DNA from: Bacillota bacterium
GTDB taxonomy: Bacteria > Bacillota > Clostridia > Lachnospirales > Lachnospiraceae
DNA: 35,486 bases
Assembly (NCBI GenBank): GCA_023450835.1
Contig: JAEXGM010000102.1
Coordinates: forward strand, 1-35,486
Direction: 5' to 3'
Position numbers and translations under genes: made by a program. The notes under the pieces were generated by a model. The model did not search any database, was not told the origin of the DNA, and saw nothing but the letters and a program-made list of their open reading frames with translations. Shown one piece after another: positions 8,598 to 15,797 of this stretch (its first letter is position 1; each line of letters begins with the position of its first letter).

Positions 8598-9065
8598 TTA
8601 AAAATCGAATGCAAGGCGTATTAAGGAAATATTCTGCCTCGGAATCTCCAAAATCTCACCCTCTTCAAATTCCAGTGTAATCTTCTCTTCGTCATAAGCC
8701 TTTAAAATACCTGTGAATTGTTTCTGTTTCTCAATTGCCTTATAAAGCTTTACATCCACTTCTTCACCGAGGCTCCTCTTAAAATCTTTTTCCTTCTTAA
8801 GCTGTCTTCCAAGGCCTGGTGAGCTGACTTCTAAAATGTAGGCATCAGGTATAAAATCGTGCTTATCCAATAAATCGCTTAATGCTCTGCTGACTAATTC
8901 GCAGTCATCTACGGTGATTCCTCCGGGTTTATCGATGTAAGCTCTTAGGTACCAGTTGCTTCCTTCCTTTACATATTCCACATCTACTACCTCAAACTGA
9001 TGCTCGGACATGATAGGCTCTAACAACCGTTCTGTTTTCTGTTCATATTCTTCTTTCTTTGCCAT
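8598..9065 (-). CDS. rimP: Ribosome maturation factor RimP
   Basis: RimP is needed for 30S subunit assembly. Family motifs are visible: LEPIMSEHQFEVVDVEYVKEG in the N-terminal domain, the DDCELVSRALSDLLD segment, and the YILEVSSPGLGRQLKKEKDF junction. The C-terminal SH3-like domain follows, ending in ISLIRLAFDF. The length of 155 aa is typical. The ATG at 9065 is preferred; an in-frame TTG nine bases upstream gives the longer form. It is the first gene of the operon, about 80 bp downstream of a clear promoter, and its leader contains a GAAA-capped hairpin. Confidence 0.95.
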   Translation of the reverse strand: MAKKEEYEQKTERLLEPIMSEHQFEVVDVEYVKEGSNWYLRAYIDKPGGITVDDCELVSRALSDLLDKHDFIPDAYILEVSSPGLGRQLKKEKDFKRSLGEEVDVKLYKAIEKQKQFTGILKAYDEEKITLEFEEGEILEIPRQNISLIRLAFDF

Positions 9066-9090
9066 TTTCACCAAACCTTTCTATAAATAC

Positions 9091-9116
9091 AAAGAGTGGA
9101 CTTTCGTCCACTCCTT
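9091..9116 (-). promoter_or_regulatory. Hairpin in the rimP-nusA operon leader
   Basis: An 11-bp stem (AAAGAGTGGAC at 9091-9101 and GTCCACTCCTT at 9106-9116) with one G-U pair closes a 4-nt loop, which reads GAAA in the transcript. It lies between the promoter at 9145-9173 and the rimP start. Only short U-runs follow, so it is either a weak attenuator or a 5' stabilising/processing structure. A link to NusA autocontrol is speculation. Confidence 0.6.
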
Positions 9117-9144
9117 CCAAATCTTTTTACACTCTCAATTAAGC

Positions 9145-9173
9145 ATTATATCATTATTGTCCAGGGAAATCAA
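9145..9173 (-). promoter_or_regulatory. Sigma-A type promoter for the rimP-to-ribF operon
   Basis: On the minus strand TTGATT (9168-9173) and TATAAT (9145-9150) are separated by exactly 17 bp. The -10 box is perfect and the -35 box matches the consensus at four of six positions. It points toward rimP, about 80 bp upstream of its start. Confidence 0.8.
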
Positions 9174-9229
9174 GTATTATTTTCCAAAATTTTATTATTT
9201 GTGTTGCAGGTCAGACTTGTACTTTGGAG

Positions 9230-9473
9230 ACGGACGATGGGAGGCGATTCCGTTCATTCATTTTCCAGTTCGGGATTTCGAATTCCACTAAAATGACAGC
9301 CGTTATTCCTGGCAGGTCAAATTACGCCAAACTCGCTGCTTATTCTTTGGTCATGTAAGGCTGTGTGCTCAAACATGGCGTATTTTGGCCTAGTCATAAC
9401 TGCTGTCATTTAAGTGTCATGCGAAATCCCTCAATAGAAAATGCCTGAACGGAATCACCTCCCATCTGGGTAT
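9230..9473. repeat. MITE-like long palindrome, copy 1 (about 231-bp core)
   Basis: The core 9236-9466 is an imperfect palindrome over nearly its whole length. The outer 21 bp (GATGGGAGGCGATTCCGTTCA at 9236-9256 and its counterpart at 9446-9466) differ at one position. Matching blocks continue inward: GGGATTTCG, AAATGACAGC and TACGCCA each recur in reverse complement. It has no coding capacity. A shorter relative lies at 10068-10155 in the same orientation. It sits just upstream of the rimP promoter. A non-autonomous transposable element or an intergenic palindromic repeat family are the two readings; no transposase is present and no clear target duplication was found. Confidence 0.75.
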
Positions 9474-9501
9474 CGTCATTGAAGTTCTTACGTTATTTGC
9501 A

Positions 9502-9604
9502 ATACTGAACTAAATCTTATTTATGTTATAGTTAACATGATGCTGAACTGTAACATTGTTGCTTTCAACATTATGTTAAACTGTAACATTGCTGAGTTCA
9601 GTAT
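9502..9604. repeat. 103-bp palindromic element with TAACAT half-sites
   Basis: The terminal inverted repeats ATACTGAACT (9502-9511) and AGTTCAGTAT (9595-9604) are perfect. Inside are five copies of TAACAT: forward at 9533-9538, 9551-9556 and 9584-9589, reversed at 9523-9528 and 9573-9578. A 13-bp direct repeat, AACTGTAACATTG, occurs at 9546 and 9579. It begins five bases past the stop of the VOC gene. With copy 1 of the MITE-like repeat it fills most of the 544-bp gap between rimP and the VOC gene; apart from these elements, the rimP promoter and the leader hairpin, I see nothing else in that gap. Confidence 0.65.
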
Positions 9605-9609
9605 GCTGT

Positions 9610-9993
9610 CTATGCAAAGAAACTGATGCAAAAGGGATGTCCCACCGGATCAATAAAAACCGTATAGTCCTGGGAATACTGCATGGATGCTAAAGTGGCA
9701 CCACAGGCCAGCGCATGACTTATAACAGCTTCTTTTTCATTTTTGGCTGAGGCAAAATCCAAATGTGTCATTTGCTGCTGCTTTCCTTTTTCATTTGGCC
9801 AGACAGGCGGGATGTAGTCTTCTGTTTCTTGAAAAAGTAAGCATATGTGCCCATCGGGTGAAATAACAGCAAGCCATTCTTCATCAAATCTCTTTTTGTT
9901 CCAATCCAGTAATGCAGTATAGAAATCTGCCAAAGCCTCCTGATTCGGGCAATCTAATGTAACTGAAGCAAAATTGATTGTTGGTCTAGACAT
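9610..9993 (-). CDS. VOC (glyoxalase/dioxygenase-like) family protein
   Basis: This is a 127-aa single-module protein of the vicinal oxygen chelate superfamily. The pattern fits two beta-alpha-beta-beta-beta halves: INFASVTLDCPNQEALADFYTALLDW, then a strand pair around WLAVISPDGHICLLFQE, and a second half with MTHLDFASAKNEKEAV, ALACGATLA and FIDPVGHPFCISF. Candidate metal ligands are H87-L-D and a late His, but the reaction cannot be named. The start at 9993 has GGAGG 8 nt upstream; the frame stays open to 10149, but that extension would be encoded by a repeat element and is not credible. It has its own promoter and is flanked by palindromic repeats on both sides, so it is probably a mobile or recently inserted single gene. 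Confidence 0.85.
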   Translation of the reverse strand: MSRPTINFASVTLDCPNQEALADFYTALLDWNKKRFDEEWLAVISPDGHICLLFQETEDYIPPVWPNEKGKQQQMTHLDFASAKNEKEAVISHALACGATLASMQYSQDYTVFIDPVGHPFCISFFA

Positions 9994-10026
9994 AAGTTGA
10001 ACCTCCGATTTCATTATTGTATTTTT

Positions 10027-10055
10027 ATTATAGTTCAGACTAATATTAAATACAA
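10027..10055 (-). promoter_or_regulatory. Promoter for the VOC-family gene
   Basis: On the minus strand TTGTAT (10050-10055) and a perfect TATAAT (10027-10032) are separated by 17 bp, with the gene start 34 bp downstream of the -10 box. The -35 box is only a half match. Copy 2 of the MITE-like repeat ends 13 bp upstream of the -35 box. Confidence 0.65.
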
Positions 10056-10067
10056 GATAGCTTAGAA

Positions 10068-10155
10068 ACGGACGATGATTCTGATTCCATTCATTTTTCA
10101 GTTCAGAGCTGCGAATTCCACCAAAGTGCCTGAATGGAAACACAATCATCTGTAT
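10068..10155. repeat. MITE-like palindrome, copy 2 (internally deleted)
   Basis: The core 10074-10150 is 77 bp with 20-bp imperfect terminal inverted repeats (GATGATTCTGATTCCATTCA and its counterpart). Its left arm matches copy 1 at 9230-9290 in sequence and order (ACGGACGATG, GATTCC, TTCATT, CAGTTC, CGAATTCCAC). The right end matches the outer right end of copy 1 (CCTGAA, CATCTG). The middle present in copy 1 is missing. It lies between the hisIE stop and the VOC promoter and could form the 3' hairpin of the his transcript. Confidence 0.7.
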
Positions 10156-10173
10156 TTGGCAATAGATTCACTA

Positions 10174-11541
10174 CTATCTTCTATGGGCCAACTCTTTCAT
10201 GATATCTTTCCAATCCACATTGCATTCTGCCATAAGCACCATCATGTGATATAAGAAGTCTGATATTTCATATTTTAATTCAGAGGAATCCGGGTTTTTG
10301 GCAGCTATTATAATTTCTGTAGCTTCTTCTCCGCATTTCTTTAGGATCTTATCAATCCCTTTATCAAAAAGATAATTGGTATAGGAACCTTCTTTGGGAT
10401 TTGCTTTGCGATCTAAAATAACACTATAGACGTCATCTAATACCGTCAGCGGGTTGGTGTCATCGTAAGGCCTTCTATAGGTTTCCTCAAAGAAGCAGGT
10501 GGGGTTTCCCGTATGGCAGGCAGGGCCTATCTGGCGTACTTTTGCAAGAAGAGTATCCTTATCACAATCCACCGTCAGTGTTTTTACATATTGGAAATGC
10601 CCGGAGGTCTCTCCTTTCATCCAGAGTTTGCTGCGGCTTCTGCTGTAGTATGTCATTCTGCCGGTCTGAACCGTCATATTATAGGCTTCCTCATTCATGT
10701 AAGCAACCATAAGGACTTCTTTGGTCTTATAATCCTGTACCACTACAGTTAACAGTCCGTCACTGTTTTTTTTCATCTGAGAAAAAGGTATGCTGTTATC
10801 ATAAATATCTACCGGGATATTCTTTTCCTTTAAGAGTTTTTTTACAGTATATAGATTCTCAGTTTTAAAGCAATCCGTTATAATGCCTTCTGCTTTCTCT
10901 TTTGATAACTCTTTCTCTGCCAGAGACTGAACAACTTCTTCCCTGGAGGTTTCTTCCTGTTCGGAAAGTGTAACGGCACTGCTCTTAATAATGAAAGGTA
11001 TTTCTGTTTCTGTTAATTCCCAATCACTTTGAAGTTCTGCCTGCTCTATAATAATTGCTGAAACAAACTCTGCTGCCCAGGCGAAAAGACTGCTGCCTAC
11101 TTCATTTCCCTTTATCTCTAAATAGATTCTTTCTTTTCCGAAACGTGTTGAAGCTTCTTTTAACGCTTTTATGCCGGGGGGTTCCTTTAAATTCGATTCT
11201 GCTAAAATAGCACCCGGTACCCCCGAACCTGTATTATTGGCACTGATGTCCTTTAATCCCAGGTCTGCCACATTTACCGCCATGGCCCTGGCTCCGGTAT
11301 AGAGTGCCTTCTTTACATCTTCAAAACGCTCCAGATGGCAGCTTATGATGATAGGAATATCCACCTGTTTTGCTAATTCTCCTGCCGTCTTTAGAAAGTC
11401 TTCCCGCACCGCGTAGTCTTTTGACTCACATCTAATGTAGAGTTCATCAGCTCCGTAAGCTTCATAGGCTACTCCCTGTGCCAAGAATTCTTCTGTATTT
11501 TCTCTATTATAAACGATCCATGGTATAATCTTTTTTCCCAT
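10174..11541 (-). CDS. hisIE: HisIE with an N-terminal HisF-like domain
   Basis: The C-terminal part is the usual fused enzyme for steps 2 and 3 of histidine synthesis. HisI (phosphoribosyl-AMP cyclohydrolase) spans about residues 256-353, with SRSKLWMKGETSGHFQ, the metal-binding DCDKD and CHTGNPTCF. HisE (phosphoribosyl-ATP pyrophosphatase) spans about 365-455, with KKCGEEATEIIIAAKN. Normal HisIE is about 200-220 aa; this one has roughly 250 extra N-terminal residues that resemble HisF. The resemblance includes KKIIP at the start, GADELY at 30-35, AEQ/AKQ-type VDIPI at 60-64, FEDVKKAL, a TGARAMAVN stretch, and VKKLLKEKNIPVDIY near 233-247. Positions aligning with the HisF catalytic Asp11 and Asp130 appear to be V10 and K144, and the HisF GGGI loop is replaced by SCHL. 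The domain is therefore probably not a working HisF. It is the last gene of the his operon. Confidence 0.92.
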   Translation of the reverse strand: MGKKIIPWIVYNRENTEEFLAQGVAYEAYGADELYIRCESKDYAVREDFLKTAGELAKQVDIPIIISCHLERFEDVKKALYTGARAMAVNVADLGLKDISANNTGSGVPGAILAESNLKEPPGIKALKEASTRFGKERIYLEIKGNEVGSSLFAWAAEFVSAIIIEQAELQSDWELTETEIPFIIKSSAVTLSEQEETSREEVVQSLAEKELSKEKAEGIITDCFKTENLYTVKKLLKEKNIPVDIYDNSIPFSQMKKNSDGLLTVVVQDYKTKEVLMVAYMNEEAYNMTVQTGRMTYYSRSRSKLWMKGETSGHFQYVKTLTVDCDKDTLLAKVRQIGPACHTGNPTCFFEETYRRPYDDTNPLTVLDDVYSVILDRKANPKEGSYTNYLFDKGIDKILKKCGEEATEIIIAAKNPDSSELKYEISDFLYHMMVLMAECNVDWKDIMKELAHRR

Positions 11542-11556
11542 GACTGCCTCCTGACT

Positions 11557-12150
11557 TTACTTTTCTATCATTCCCTTTGTTGACAGAACATCTTTTATTC
11601 TGCTGTCAAAGGAAGTTGCCTCATCCAATGCCTTTGCAAAGGCCTTAAAAGCTGCCTCAATAATATGATGGGTGTTGCTGCCATGAATCTTCTTAATATG
11701 AAGGTTCATGCCGGCACTATAGGATAAGGCATAGAAAAATTCCTGTATCAATTCCGTATCAAGTTCTCCCGCCATAGGTGCAAGCTCTCCAAGCTCACAG
11801 ACCAGATAAGGTCTGCCGGATAAGTCAATGGCGCATACAATAAGGGATTCATCCATGGGAAGCATAAAATTCCCAAACCTTTTAATCCCTTTCTTCTCAC
11901 CCAAAGCCTGCCTGATTGCCTGTCCCAATACAATTCCCGTATCCTCTACGGTATGATGTCCGTCCACATGCAGATCTCCTGCTGATGTTACCTCCAGGTC
12001 AAAGAAGCCATGCTTCGCAAAGCCCTCCAGCATATGATCAAAGAAACCGATTCCGGTCTTTATCTTTCCTTCTCCGGTTCCATCCAGGTCAATTGTAAGG
12101 GTAATATCCGTTTCTTTTGTTTTCCTGCTTACAGTACTTTTTCTGTCCAT
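11557..12150 (-). CDS. hisB: Imidazoleglycerol-phosphate dehydratase
   Basis: HisB removes water from imidazole glycerol phosphate to give imidazole acetol phosphate. The manganese-binding histidine motifs are present: HHTVEDTGIVLGQA near residues 65-78 and HHIIEAAFKAFAKAL near 163-177. FFDHMLEGFAKHGFFDL is also seen. The length of 197 aa matches the monofunctional enzyme, with no histidinol phosphatase domain. The start lies 2 nt after the hisD stop, with a GGGGAGG site inside the end of hisD, so the two are probably translationally coupled. Confidence 0.96.
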   Translation of the reverse strand: MDRKSTVSRKTKETDITLTIDLDGTGEGKIKTGIGFFDHMLEGFAKHGFFDLEVTSAGDLHVDGHHTVEDTGIVLGQAIRQALGEKKGIKRFGNFMLPMDESLIVCAIDLSGRPYLVCELGELAPMAGELDTELIQEFFYALSYSAGMNLHIKKIHGSNTHHIIEAAFKAFAKALDEATSFDSRIKDVLSTKGMIEK

Positions 12151-12152
12151 CC

Positions 12153-13451
12153 CTATTCCTCCCCTTCAAAACGCACCGCAATGGAATTGGCATGGGCAGT
12201 AAGTCCTTCTGCCTTCGCAAAACGGATGATATCCTGATAGACCGGCTCCAGGGCTTCTCTGGAATAGGAGATAATACTGGATTTCTTAATATAATCATCC
12301 ACACTTAAAGGTGAAAAGAATTTGGCTGTTCCGTTGGTGGGGAGAACGTGATTGGGACCCGCATAGTAATCTCCCAGGGGTTCGCTGCTATATTCTCCAA
12401 GGAAGATTGCTCCCGCGTTCTGTATCTTTGTCATAATGGCAAAAGGATCCTTTGTAAGTATCTCAAGGTGTTCGGAAGCTATCTCATTGGCAGTCTCCAC
12501 CGCTTCGTCCATATCAGAAGCTATCAGAATATAGCCGTAATTCTCAAGGGACTTTTCAATGATTTCTTTTCTGGATAACACTGCGGTAAATTTCTTGATT
12601 TCTTCGGATACCTTATAGGCCAAATCTTCGCTGGTGGTAATTAGAATGGCACTTGCCAACTCATCATGCTCTGCCTGGGATAACAGGTCGGCAGCCACAT
12701 ATCTTGGATTGGCGCTCTCATCGGCAAGTACCAGAATCTCGCTGGGACCCGCAATGGAGTCAATACTGACATGGCCATAGACCGCCTTTTTTGCCAACGC
12801 AACATAGATATTACCGGGTCCGACAATCTTATCTACTTTTTTTATGGACTCGGTACCATGGGCAAGGGCTGCTATAGCCTGGGCACCGCCTGCTTTATAG
12901 ATTTCCGTAACTCCTGCTTCCTTTGCGGCAACAAGGGTTCCGGCATAAATCTTTCCTTCGCTGTCCGGCGGGGTGGTCATGGCAATTCTCTTAACGCCTG
13001 CCACTTTAGCGGGGATTACATTCATCAAAACGGAGGAGGGATAAGCTGCCTTTCCGCCGGGTACATAAACTCCCACCGCAGCCAGCGGGGTTACCTTTTG
13101 TCCCAGTATAATGCCGCTTGGTTCACTGTCAAACCAGCTGTATTGTTTTTGCTTTGCATGATAAGCTCTGATATTCTCGGCGGATTTTCGGATAACCTCT
13201 ACTATCTTAGGGTCAACCTGCCGGTAAGCTTCTTCTATTTCTTCCGTGGTTACACGGATAGTCAATTCATTGATATCGGCTTTATCAAAACGTTTGGTGT
13301 ATTCAAAAAGCGCAGTATCCCTTCTAAGTTTTACTTCTTCTATGATTTCCACTACCGCCTTTTCATAGGACTCGTACTGGTTGGGACTTCTTTTTAACAG
13401 GTTCTTTAGAATATCTTCTTTTATCCCTTTTTCTAACCTTGCAATCCTCAT
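12153..13451 (-). CDS. hisD: Histidinol dehydrogenase
   Basis: HisD oxidises histidinol to histidine in two NAD-dependent steps. Visible motifs are VPGGKAAYPSSVLMN, KVDKIVGPGNIYVALAKK, SIAGPSEILVLADESA and the zinc-site QAEHDELASA. GPNHVLPTNGTAKFFSPLSV lies near the C-terminus. The length of about 432 aa is standard. I chose the ATG at 13451, which follows AAAGGTAGG and gives the start MRIARLEKG; an in-frame ATG at 13481 adds ten unconserved residues and contains that binding site. A 115-bp gap with hairpins separates it from hisG upstream. Confidence 0.96.
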   Translation of the reverse strand: MRIARLEKGIKEDILKNLLKRSPNQYESYEKAVVEIIEEVKLRRDTALFEYTKRFDKADINELTIRVTTEEIEEAYRQVDPKIVEVIRKSAENIRAYHAKQKQYSWFDSEPSGIILGQKVTPLAAVGVYVPGGKAAYPSSVLMNVIPAKVAGVKRIAMTTPPDSEGKIYAGTLVAAKEAGVTEIYKAGGAQAIAALAHGTESIKKVDKIVGPGNIYVALAKKAVYGHVSIDSIAGPSEILVLADESANPRYVAADLLSQAEHDELASAILITTSEDLAYKVSEEIKKFTAVLSRKEIIEKSLENYGYILIASDMDEAVETANEIASEHLEILTKDPFAIMTKIQNAGAIFLGEYSSEPLGDYYAGPNHVLPTNGTAKFFSPLSVDDYIKKSSIISYSREALEPVYQDIIRFAKAEGLTAHANSIAVRFEGEE

Positions 13452-13537
13452 ATAAAAACCTACCTTTCTCAAAGTCTGCAAGCTTTAAGCCGCAGGCACA
13501 AAGTTGTGTATGCCATAGTGCGTACTCAGACCAGAAA

Positions 13538-13561
13538 TGTAAATTGCTTCACAAATTTACA
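13538..13561 (-). other. Stem-loop in the hisG-hisD gap
   Basis: TGTAAATT (13538-13545) and AATTTACA (13554-13561) form a perfect 8-bp stem with an 8-nt loop, six bases after the hisG stop. A second small hairpin (CACAA/TTGTG) lies near 13500. There is no U-tract. It may be a 3'-end or processing signal that sets hisG and hisD message levels apart. Confidence 0.5.
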
Positions 13562-13566
13562 CAGCT

Positions 13567-14214
13567 TTATTTTGTTCTGGAAAGAACTTCTCTCAAATCC
13601 GTTATCAGCTTATTGATTCGTTCCTGTTCCATCTTCATACTTACCTGATTCACCACCATTCTGGCGGAGAGAGGGCATATCTCCTCCAGAACTTCCAGTC
13701 CGTTCTCTCTTAGGGTAGAGCCGGTTTCAACGATATCCACAATTACCTCTGATAGTCCGACAATAGGAGCAAGCTCAATGGAGCCGTTAAGTTTGATAAT
13801 TTCCACTGTTTGATGCTTTTTATTATAAAAATAATCCTTCGCAATATTCGGATATTTGGTTGCCACACGAATCAATTCTCCATGCTGCAGCAGTTCTCTG
13901 GCAGACGCCGGTCCTGCCACGCACATACGGCACTTCCCAAGGCCCAGATCAATGACTTCATAGAGCTTTCTGCCTTCCTCCAGTATGGTGTCCTTTCCTA
14001 CCACACCGATATCGGCTGCTCCGTATTCCACATAAGTCGGAACGTCATTTGCCTTTGATAAAAATATTTTAATTTTCTGCTCTTCATTTACAAATATCAG
14101 TTTTCTGGAATCCGGGTCCTTCATTTCTTCACAGGTAAATCCTACCTGCTCCAGTATTTCCATTGTTTTTTTTGCCAGCCTTCCTTTGGCCAGGGCAAAT
14201 GTTAAATATCTCAT
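13567..14214 (-). CDS. hisG: ATP phosphoribosyltransferase catalytic subunit (short form)
   Basis: HisG condenses ATP with PRPP, the first committed step of histidine synthesis. The N-terminus RYLTFALAKGRLAKKTMEIL and the segments YVEYGAADIGVVGKD and IVDIVETGSTLRENGLEVLE are diagnostic. At about 215 aa it is the short form without the C-terminal histidine-sensing domain; this form needs the HisZ partner, which is encoded immediately upstream. I chose the ATG at 14214 because GGGAG is 9 nt upstream; the ATG at 14220 is only 3 nt from that box. Confidence 0.96.
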   Translation of the reverse strand: MRYLTFALAKGRLAKKTMEILEQVGFTCEEMKDPDSRKLIFVNEEQKIKIFLSKANDVPTYVEYGAADIGVVGKDTILEEGRKLYEVIDLGLGKCRMCVAGPASARELLQHGELIRVATKYPNIAKDYFYNKKHQTVEIIKLNGSIELAPIVGLSEVIVDIVETGSTLRENGLEVLEEICPLSARMVVNQVSMKMEQERINKLITDLREVLSRTK

Positions 14215-14249
14215 CCGCATGTTCTCCCATATTCAATACAAACTATTTA

Positions 14250-15509
14250 TCAGGCTAAAAATTCCGATAGCCTTGCTGTGTTAATCTCCCCTGTCTGCAC
14301 ATTAATTACTTCCACAAAATCTTCCTTTTCGAAGAAAAGAATACCGCCTATACTGTTTCGTTTACAGTATTCCTTATACTCTGCAAGGGAATGTCCTTCT
14401 TCAAAAGTTATAAGTTCTATATTCATGTTCTGACTGCGGAAACGGTTTGCTAAGGAAATAGCTGTCTTTCGAAAATCCTTGCGGTAAAGTATCAGGGTAT
14501 TATCTTCTTTGGTCTCTATTACAATCTTCTGCCTTGTAAGGGCCAGCATAAGCTGGTCTGCCAGAATGGCAATTCCGATAGCCGGTGCTTCTTTACCGAA
14601 CTGCCCTACCAGGTTATCATATCTTCCTCCGCTGGCGATGATATCGCCTGTGCCGTAGGTATAGGCACGAAAGATAATTCCTGTGTAATAGTTGTACTGA
14701 CTGAGCATTCCAAGGTCAAAGGTAATATATTTTTCAAGTCCGTACAGGGTAAGTATCTCATATACTTCTTCTAATCGTTCAATGGCTTCCAAGGCCTTTT
14801 TATTTTTTGTAAGCTTTTTGGCTTCCAGAAGCCGTTCCGTGGAACCAAAAAGTTCTGTAAGGGTCAGAAAGGCTTTCTTTAATTCCTCGCTGATTTCCTT
14901 TTCGGATAAAAGCTCTTCCACGCCAAACATATTCTTTTCTTCAATCAGGTTCCTAAGCTGGGCTTCTTCCTCTTTTGTAAAACCCGCTTCTTCGGTCAGA
15001 CCATAGAAGAATCCTGCTTCTCCGATTTCCACCTGAAATTCCGTGAGCCCGGTTTCTAACAGGCATTCAATGGTTAAGACAATCATTTCCGCATCCGCAT
15101 TCACGGAAGGGTCATTGATAAGCTCCGCTCCAAGCTGGGTAGCTTCCTTTAACTTGCCCTGATAACTGGTGTTATTTATAAAAATACTCCCCATGTAGCA
15201 CAGACGGATGGGAAGCTCTTCTTCTTTGTAATATTTAGCGGCACACCGTGCTATAGACGGCGTTATATCCGGTCTTAAAACCAGGGTGTTACCTTCTCTG
15301 TCAACAAACTTGTACACATCCTTTTGAGGGACCGTACCTCTCTCCTGGCTGAAGATTTCAAAGAATTCAAAGGTTGGCGTCTGTATATCCCGAAAACCGT
15401 GAAGTTCCATCACATGATGAAGCTTACTTTGTATATGAAGCTTCCTCTCACATTCATGGTTGTAAATATCTCTGACACCTTCCGGTGTATGCAGCAGTTT
15501 ATCGTTCAT
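14250..15509 (-). CDS. hisZ: ATP phosphoribosyltransferase regulatory subunit
   Basis: HisZ is a catalytically inactive paralogue of histidyl-tRNA synthetase that assembles with short HisG and confers activity and histidine feedback. Class II synthetase-like motifs remain: TPEGVRDIYNHE at the start, LRPDITPSIARCAAKYY, RLCYMGSIF, and IIASGGRYDNLVGQFG. The length of about 419 aa is normal for HisZ. The adjacent short hisG supports HisZ over a true HisS. I chose the ATG at 15509 (MNDKLLHTPEG), with a weak AGG 7 nt upstream; ATG at 15515 and TTG at 15530 are in-frame alternatives. It is the first gene of the his operon. Confidence 0.93.
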   Translation of the reverse strand: MNDKLLHTPEGVRDIYNHECERKLHIQSKLHHVMELHGFRDIQTPTFEFFEIFSQERGTVPQKDVYKFVDREGNTLVLRPDITPSIARCAAKYYKEEELPIRLCYMGSIFINNTSYQGKLKEATQLGAELINDPSVNADAEMIVLTIECLLETGLTEFQVEIGEAGFFYGLTEEAGFTKEEEAQLRNLIEEKNMFGVEELLSEKEISEELKKAFLTLTELFGSTERLLEAKKLTKNKKALEAIERLEEVYEILTLYGLEKYITFDLGMLSQYNYYTGIIFRAYTYGTGDIIASGGRYDNLVGQFGKEAPAIGIAILADQLMLALTRQKIVIETKEDNTLILYRKDFRKTAISLANRFRSQNMNIELITFEEGHSLAEYKEYCKRNSIGGILFFEKEDFVEVINVQTGEINTARLSEFLA

Positions 15510-15795
15510 ATCCATACCTGTCGAAATCAAGAGCTGTCATCTTGGCAGCTTTGGATTCCCGCCGCTTATGATTGAAAGAAGGAATCTGCGGCGTACTCTT
15601 TCCTCTAAAATTTTCTTTCAACCGGAATCTCTCTGCGTTCTTTATGAAACCTGAAAATACTGTAAAATACAATCTTCCAGGTCCCTAATCTCAAATAGTT
15701 TATGTAAAACTCTATGAATTACTCTATTGAAATACAATGGAATGCGTTTACTTCATCGCGGTAACGTGATAATTCATTAGCAGATAGATGTGAAA
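15510..15795 (-). promoter_or_regulatory. Long structured leader of the his operon
   Basis: About 280 nt lie between the promoter and hisZ without a credible gene. Two mutually exclusive folds are visible near the 3' end. Fold 1 pairs 15570-15580 with 15613-15623 (11 bp, one G-U) and 15554-15559 with 15624-15629 (6 bp). Fold 2 pairs CGCCGC (15560-15565) with GCGGCG (15588-15593). The two cross each other, so only one can form at a time. A further small hairpin, AGCTG/CAGCT, lies around 15532-15550. No T-box core and no histidine-rich leader peptide were found. Control by alternative folding is an inference. Confidence 0.5.
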
Positions 15796-15797
15796 CA

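Noticed and set aside
9994..10149. 52-residue N-terminal extension of the VOC gene
   Set aside because: It would be encoded by the MITE-like copy 2 and the promoter region; GGAGG fits the ATG at 9993.
15495..15540. Short leader peptide ahead of hisZ (MTALDFDRYGYER)
   Set aside because: It contains no histidine codons and overlaps the hisZ start; a classical his attenuator peptide would be His-rich.
15510..15795. T-box riboswitch for histidine
   Set aside because: No AGGGUGGNACCGCG-like core was found; GUUACCGCG near 15757-15765 lies at the wrong end of the leader.
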